In this document: positions 58,887 through 64,000 of the stretch, in pieces | Numbering within the stretch: position 1 is the first letter of the stretch | Layout of the letters: each line of letters opens with the position of its first letter | Source: M0108 sp044228795 | GTDB taxonomy: Bacteria; Pseudomonadota; Gammaproteobacteria; Chromatiales; Chromatiaceae | Assembly (NCBI GenBank): GCA_044228795.1 | Contig: JBGAUE010000007.1 | Coordinates: 98,011-162,010, forward strand | Reading direction: 5' to 3' | Length of the DNA stretch: 64,000 bases | The notes under the pieces: model-generated | Seen by the model: only the letters and a program-made list of their open reading frames with translations | What the model was told of the DNA's origin: nothing | Database searches by the model: none | Program-made: the position numbers and the translations under genes

Positions 58887-61800
58887 TTAGAGTTGGCCTG
58901 CCTCTTTCAGCAGGGACATCATCTCCTCCACGCCCAGGCGAGCGGCCATCTCGGCGCCTTCCAGTAGGGAATCCGCCAGGTCGCGCTTGTGGCGATGTAG
59001 GTCGATAATCTTATCCTCGATGGTCTCGCGCGCCACCAGCCGGTAGATGGTCACCGGCCGTAACTGGCCGATGCGGTGGGCGCGGTCCGAGGCCTGATCC
59101 TCGACGGCGGGATTCCACCAGGGGTCGAGGTGGATGACATAATCCGCCGCCGTCAGATTCAGCCCGGCACCACCCGCCTTGAGGCTGATCAGAAAGAGAT
59201 CCCCCCGTCCCGCCTGGAATGCCGCCACGGCCTCCTGACGCCGCTTGATGGGCGTGGCCCCATCCAGGTACTGATAGGCAATCTGCTGGTCGTCGAGCCA
59301 GGCCCGTACCAGGGTCAGATGATCGACGAACTGGCTGAAAACCAGGGCCTTGTGCCGGTTTTCGCGCAACTCCTCGACAATCTCGGCGAAGGCCTGCAGC
59401 TTGGCGCTGGGAATGGGGCTCTCCGGCATGACCAGTTTGGGGTTACAGCAGGCCCGGCGCAGCCGCATGATCTCGGCAAGGACCTGGAAGCGGACGTCGC
59501 CCGGCCCTTGGCCACCCACCTGGCTGATGCGCTCGATGGCGGTGCGCCGCAAGGCCTCGTAAAAGAGACGTTCCGCCTCGCTCAACTCCACATGCAGGGT
59601 GATCTCGGTACGCTCGGGCAACTCCGACAGCACCTCGCTCTTCAGCCGCCGCAGGATGAAGGGGCGGATCAAACGCTTAAGCTGGCGGCTGGCATCCTTG
59701 TCCTGACGCTGCTCGATAGGGATGGCGAAGCGGCGGTTGAACTGGTCCAGACTCCCCAGCAGCCCCGGATTGATGAAGCGAAAGAGGTTCCACAGCTCCC
59801 CCAGATGGTTTTCGATGGGGGTGCCGGTGGTGATGATGCGAAAATCGCCGTTCAGATCCATGACCGCCTTGGAGCGCTTGGTCTGGGCATTCTTGAAGGC
59901 CTGCGCCTCGTCGGCGACGATGGTGCGCCACTGGACCTGGGTCAGGGCCTCGGACTCGGACCACAGCAGGCCATAGGTACAGATCACCAGGTCGAAAGGC
60001 CCTAGGGCGTTCAGGAAGGCCGCCCGGTCCCCGGACCCGAACAGGTGGGCCTTGAGCGTCGGGGCGAACCGCCCCGCCTCCTCGACCCAGTTGGAACAGA
60101 CCGAAGTGGGGGCCAGGACCAGGGCCGGACCCTCGGCGGCCCGGGTCAGGAGCAGGGCCAGCGTCTGCACCGTCTTACCCAGGCCCATGTCGTCGGCGAG
60201 ACAGGCCCCCGCCCCCCAGTGGGCGAGGCGGCCAAGCCAGCGGAACCCCTCTACCTGGTAGTCCCGCAACTCCGCCTGCAAGGTGCTGGGCACCACCGGG
60301 ACCAGATCCTGGGCCTCGGTCAGGCGTTGGAGTTGTCCCTGCCAGGCCCGGTCGGTCTTGACCTGGAGGCCGTCCAAGGCCTCTTCGAGCAGGCCCGCCG
60401 CCAGGGGATGGACCCGGCCCCGGTCCTGCAGGACCCGGATCGTATCCAGACGCTTGCGGAGTTCCTGGCTCAACGCCAGGTATTCATCCTCACCAATCTT
60501 GACAAAGCGACTGGACGCCCCCCCGAGCAGTTCGAGCAGGCGCGCCATGTCCATCACCCGCCCATCATCCAGGGTCAGCTCGCCGGACACGCCAAACCAG
60601 TCCCGCTGAACGCCGATTTTCACCGCCATCCCCCGCAACCCCGGATTTCCGGCCAGCCGCAGGGCCTTGCCCTGGGGCCACTCCAACACCACCGCCTCCC
60701 CGAGCTCTTGCAAGGTCTCCAAGGTCTCCAGGGCCAGATCCGGTTCGTCCAGCGGCCAATCCCAGAACTCGGGATCCAGATGGGGGCAGGCAGTGAAGAG
60801 GCGCGCCGCCGCCGCCCGCTCGGCCACGAGATCACGCCGGGCGTGCAGCCGCCGGCCCTCGATCTCACTGAAAATGGAGGCCGCGCCCTCGCCAGGGTGG
60901 GCACTGGGCCCTTTGTCGCCCAGGGGCCTGACCAGACAGGCGATACGCAGGCCATCCCCCAGAGGCTGGAGTTGCAAGCGCGGTCGTGGATCCGCCGCCA
61001 CCCGCTCCACCTCCCCGGCCAACTCGCCCAGATTATCACCGCCAATCTCGGAATGGACCGTGATCATGGGCGCCAGGGCGGTAATGGTCTCCAGAACCTG
61101 GGTCTCGGCGGCCTTGGGGACCCGGAGACCCTCAGGGCCCAAAAGGTTGCCCGCTAGCTGGTGTTGCGCCGTGAACTCATAAAATCGCAGCCGGTTGGCC
61201 TCCAGGGAGACCGCATACTTGACCTCCCGTTCACAGGGCGGGTGCAGGGTGATGTGGATGCCGTCCTTAGTGCGCGCCACCAGCAGGGACGGCTGTTCCT
61301 GGACCAGTTCCACCGGACCCGCCAAGGTTTGCAGATAGGGATGGCCCACGGCGGCGCGCAGGGCACAGAGGGGCTCGATGAGGTACTCGGTCCGGGAGCT
61401 GCCCCAACCCCAGCCGACCTGCTCCGCGCGGATGCAACCGCAGATCGCCCGATCCGCCGGGGTCAGATAGGTAAAGCGGTCGAGTTCCTCCCGCAGTCGC
61501 TTAATGGCCACCACCCGGCCCTTGGTCCAACCCGACCCCCGGCGTTTGCGTTCCCGGGGTTCAAAGAACACCTGGCCATTTTTCAAGAGGGTCAACTCCC
61601 AGGCCATACTCAGTTCACCCTCCCCCGCCGCCTTGGCGACCGCGCCGGCGGAGGCCACCGGCGTGGCAATCTCCCGCAGGACCCGCAGGGTGCGCTCCCA
61701 AGTCTCCTCGGGCTGGCGCAAGTGGGTGAGGGGCTTGGTAGCTAGGGCGTCAATGCACCCATAGCGGGTCGGATCTCCCCAGGCATTCAGGAGCAGGGCC

Positions 61801-63017
61801 GCCTCGCGGGCATACCACAGATAACCGCCCTGGGTCGCGTTACCCTGATGTGCCTTGAGCCGCCGCATCCGCTCCGCGCTGGCCTGCCCCCCCAGCCAGC
61901 GCAGACACAGACCCTGGATCAGTTCCTGCCAGGGATTCTGAACCGCAATCAGGGCAAAGAAGGGGTGGCTGCCGTTGAATTCCCGCCCCTCTCTCAGCAC
62001 CGCCACGGTCACATCCAGGACCTGGAAAGAGCGCTGGAAATGATCCGGGTACAGGGGCTTTTGAGCGGCATCGAGCTGGGTACGCAGGCTTGCCATAGCA
62101 GCGGGAGAGCCCTCCCGCAACAAAGCCAGGAGATGGAAAACCCCCGCCAGCCCCGAGATGTGGATATTGCGCTTACGCTCGCTTTTCTTGAGCAGGGCCA
62201 CCCCCTCCTGAAAGCGGGCCATGGCGGTCGGGTCATCCCCGCCCATAAAGGCCGCGACGCCGTGGGCCATCGCACCGAGGACGGTGCCGGGCGGGGCCAG
62301 GGCGGTAGCCGCATCGTAGGCCCCCCGCATCAGGCGCCGCTGCCACAGGCTGTTGGCGAGCACCGGGGCCGGATTGGGTATATCCCCAAAAGAGGCCTCG
62401 AAGCGAGCATAGAGTTCCCGCACATCCCGCAACTGGATATCCCCCTCATCCAGCAGGGGGTCCAGAGCCATGAACTGGATCTCGGGCAGGGCCTGGGCGA
62501 GTCGGTCCCCATAGATGCGCGCCAGATCCGCCGCGAATTTGGGACTGGCCTGGACATAATCCGGCTTATCCAGGTCCATAAGCCGGAACAACTGGCCAGG
62601 ATCGTCCCGCAGCATGGCGAAGCGGACATCGCGCAGAAAACGACGCTGGGACTCCTGATCGACGATGCCATAGGCCCCGAGCCGATAGGGCACGAGTCGG
62701 CAAGCCGCATCGATGATCGGCTCCAATAGCCCCTGCTCCCGTGCCGCCTCGGTCAGCGGCACCATCAGATCCGGATGACAGCGCAAGCCACCCTGATCGT
62801 GGAGCCACAGCCCCAACCCCAGGAGCCGATCCCGCAGGGTTGCGTCGATGCGGGAGTAGAAAACCCGGCCGGCATCATCCTTCCAGCCCAGTTCCTTCAC
62901 CAGCGTCTTGAGGGTGGTCAAATAGATGCCCTCCCCATAGACAGCCGTCAGCAGCACCAGGCGCCGCAGCTCGGATGGGAGTGCCTGGTAGGTCGCAAGG
63001 AGCGGGGTCATGAGCAA
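58887..63017 (-). CDS. Large SNF2-family (RapA/Rad54-like) helicase
   Basis: A 1376-residue SF2 translocase. The ATPase core occupies about 920-1350: motif I DDMGLGKTVQT near 940, motif II DEAQ in IVADEAQAFKN near 1035, motif III GTPIENHLGELWNLFRF, motif V SLKAGGAGLNLTAADYVIHLDPWWNP and motif VI DRAHRIGQ near 1310. The core is complete. The N-terminal 900 residues are poorly defined; a SWIM-like zinc finger was not seen. SNF2 proteins of this type may remodel protein-DNA or RNA polymerase-DNA complexes. The phhB gene is 17 bases downstream. Function unknown. Confidence 0.9.
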   Translation of the reverse strand: MLMTPLLATYQALPSELRRLVLLTAVYGEGIYLTTLKTLVKELGWKDDAGRVFYSRIDATLRDRLLGLGLWLHDQGGLRCHPDLMVPLTEAAREQGLLEPIIDAACRLVPYRLGAYGIVDQESQRRFLRDVRFAMLRDDPGQLFRLMDLDKPDYVQASPKFAADLARIYGDRLAQALPEIQFMALDPLLDEGDIQLRDVRELYARFEASFGDIPNPAPVLANSLWQRRLMRGAYDAATALAPPGTVLGAMAHGVAAFMGGDDPTAMARFQEGVALLKKSERKRNIHISGLAGVFHLLALLREGSPAAMASLRTQLDAAQKPLYPDHFQRSFQVLDVTVAVLREGREFNGSHPFFALIAVQNPWQELIQGLCLRWLGGQASAERMRRLKAHQGNATQGGYLWYAREAALLLNAWGDPTRYGCIDALATKPLTHLRQPEETWERTLRVLREIATPVASAGAVAKAAGEGELSMAWELTLLKNGQVFFEPRERKRRGSGWTKGRVVAIKRLREELDRFTYLTPADRAICGCIRAEQVGWGWGSSRTEYLIEPLCALRAAVGHPYLQTLAGPVELVQEQPSLLVARTKDGIHITLHPPCEREVKYAVSLEANRLRFYEFTAQHQLAGNLLGPEGLRVPKAAETQVLETITALAPMITVHSEIGGDNLGELAGEVERVAADPRPRLQLQPLGDGLRIACLVRPLGDKGPSAHPGEGAASIFSEIEGRRLHARRDLVAERAAAARLFTACPHLDPEFWDWPLDEPDLALETLETLQELGEAVVLEWPQGKALRLAGNPGLRGMAVKIGVQRDWFGVSGELTLDDGRVMDMARLLELLGGASSRFVKIGEDEYLALSQELRKRLDTIRVLQDRGRVHPLAAGLLEEALDGLQVKTDRAWQGQLQRLTEAQDLVPVVPSTLQAELRDYQVEGFRWLGRLAHWGAGACLADDMGLGKTVQTLALLLTRAAEGPALVLAPTSVCSNWVEEAGRFAPTLKAHLFGSGDRAAFLNALGPFDLVICTYGLLWSESEALTQVQWRTIVADEAQAFKNAQTKRSKAVMDLNGDFRIITTGTPIENHLGELWNLFRFINPGLLGSLDQFNRRFAIPIEQRQDKDASRQLKRLIRPFILRRLKSEVLSELPERTEITLHVELSEAERLFYEALRRTAIERISQVGGQGPGDVRFQVLAEIMRLRRACCNPKLVMPESPIPSAKLQAFAEIVEELRENRHKALVFSQFVDHLTLVRAWLDDQQIAYQYLDGATPIKRRQEAVAAFQAGRGDLFLISLKAGGAGLNLTAADYVIHLDPWWNPAVEDQASDRAHRIGQLRPVTIYRLVARETIEDKIIDLHRHKRDLADSLLEGAEMAARLGVEEMMSLLKEAGQL

Positions 63018-63094
63018 CTTCCTAAGGGACGAGGGACAGCGAGGGGCTAAGCGGGGAGGAGCATAGCATGCGGTTAAGCTGGACTCGCGAGTCG

Positions 63095-63931
63095 CTAATC
63101 CCCCCGCACGGCGATCCAGTCCGCCTGCAACAGGTTGCGAGCCGTGCTACTGAAGACGAGGCCAACCTCAAACAGGCCGCGCTGGGGCAGGCCGCGATAT
63201 TTGGCGCTGTAACCACGCGCCTGGATCTGGCTTAAAGCCGCGTTTTCCCCAGTCGGAGGCTGGTCGGCACCCCGCTCCAACTTGATTTCGATGACATAAA
63301 TCCAGCCCTCCAGCTTTATCGTGAGATCGACCTGACCCTGGTTGCCGATGTCCTCGGGGATGACCTCAGCGTTGAGACTGGCAAAAAAGGCATAGAGAAC
63401 GCTGGCATAGTAGCCCTCGGACTCCACCAAATCGTTATTCGTAAAGTTACGCCAGGGGATGCCGGCGAAGAGGCGGCGGAGGGCCGCAACCAGCCCCTCC
63501 ATGTCGCCCTTAACGAGGTTAGCGTGGATTCGTCCTTGAATGCCCAGCTTCTCCCGGGTCAAGCCGGTGTAAGCATTGATGAACTGGTCGTTGAGGGCGA
63601 GCCGGACCTCTTGATTAGGGACACCTAGACGGAAAGCCTGGCGCATCATGTGGGTACGGGTACCCTTGACCGTCAGATAGCCCGCCTGGAAGAGCAGGGT
63701 CACAGGTTCGATGCGCTCGACATCAAAGGAGTCAAGGATCTCCTCCGTTACTTCCAGTTCCTCGAGTTCGGGCAGGAAGTAGCGCTCTCGCTGAAACAGC
63801 TTGACGAGAAAGCTGGGGCTACCGGTCTCGAACCAGTAATTGCGATAGCTATGGCCCTCGCTGATGAACAGCAAGATGTCGAAGGGGTTGTACACGGATT
63901 CGCCAAGGAAGCCGTAGCCGTTATAAGTCAT
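63095..63931 (-). pseudogene. PD-(D/E)XK nuclease-superfamily protein, N-terminal half lost to an IS element
   Basis: The 278 residues fit only the C-terminal part of the AAA-ATPase-like/PD-(D/E)XK (DUF1703-type) proteins, normally about 500-530 residues long. The frame begins MTYNGYGFLGESVYNPFDIL; the YNGY-SVYNP motif normally lies in mid-protein, after the AAA part. The nuclease motif is in QVDLTIKLEGWIYVIEIKLERG (D...ExK), near residue 220, and is intact. The first two codons come from the right end of an insertion sequence, whose copy ends at 63926, so the N-terminal ATPase domain has been separated or lost. The fragment may still be translated from the ATG supplied by the IS end. Confidence 0.8.
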
Positions 63932-64000
63932 TCACAAATAGTTCTTTAAACTAGAAAGCCAGGTTATAGCGTGAACCGACGTTGTTGAGAATCTCGCTGA
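63926..64000 (-). mobile_element. Right end of an insertion sequence, transposase C-terminus running off the window
   Basis: On the reverse strand this holds the last 16 codons of a transposase frame (EILNNVGSRYNLAF near the end; TAG at 63951-63953) plus a 25-base non-coding tail. It matches 12440-12509 almost base for base in the opposite orientation. Both copies stay identical up to a terminal TA, after which host DNA differs. The element continues beyond 64000. The tail abuts and disrupts the PD-(D/E)XK gene. Confidence 0.75.

Overview
The window looks like chromosomal DNA of an autotrophic gammaproteobacterium, most likely from the Chromatiales (purple sulfur bacteria and relatives). This is inferred from high GC, a proteobacterial class I phosphoribulokinase of the Calvin cycle, gammaproteobacterial gene orders (pncC-recA, rpsF-rpsR-rplI-dnaB-alr, miaB-phoH-ybeY, gltB-gltD, pntAA-pntAB-pntB), and a wealth of caspase-like, DUF302 and PD-(D/E)XK proteins. 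No rRNA, tRNA or CRISPR array was seen.

Left part (1-9.9 kb): the start of recA with pncC and thpR, a cupin, a DUF302 protein, an iron-alcohol-dehydrogenase/monooxygenase pair, nadC, a four-gene operon of two DUF1538 transporter subunits with a P-II-like and a CBS protein, ampD, zapE, and a CMD-Rieske fusion. From 10.0 to 12.5 kb lies an AT-rich accessory island: a DUF3465 gene, a PAS-GGDEF diguanylate cyclase, three attC-like integron recombination sites without an integrase, and the 3' remnant of a transposase. A second copy of that transposase end closes the window at 63.9-64.0 kb, where it has cut the front off a PD-(D/E)XK nuclease gene.

12.6-21.5 kb: radA diverges from the rpsF-rpsR-DUF2232-rplI-dnaB-alr operon. 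DnaB carries a 422-residue intein with a LAGLIDADG endonuclease. A second DUF302 gene follows, then a GNAT gene ending in a fourth attC-like site and an IS200/IS605-like end. 21.7-29.5 kb: a small secreted protein, a TMEM43-family protein, an MFS/BT1-like carrier, prkB (preceded by a foldable intergenic sequence), and the miaB-phoH-ybeY operon.

29.6-42.1 kb is the most unusual part: ten consecutive genes that nearly all encode exported proteins. Two divergent groups start near 33.5 kb. One is OmpA, a caspase-DUF4384 protein with an EF-hand, and a CsgG-DUF4384 protein. The other is a WD40/PG-binding/PDZ/caspase protein, a TPR lipoprotein, a secreted unknown, an internally duplicated LPP20/FlgT-like protein and another secreted protein. 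A glycine-zipper lipoprotein and a third DUF302 protein close the block. Together they suggest an envelope assembly or proteolytic system that I do not recognise as a named system.

42.2-64 kb: a protein with a degenerate KaiC/RecA-like front and a PPDK ATP-grasp domain; a glycosyltransferase-pseB-pseC-PIG-L operon for a modified sugar; gltD/gltB for ammonium assimilation; the three-subunit proton-translocating transhydrogenase; a pterin carbinolamine dehydratase; a very large SNF2 helicase; and the truncated nuclease at the right edge. All calls come from reading sequence by eye; family names were not checked by database search.
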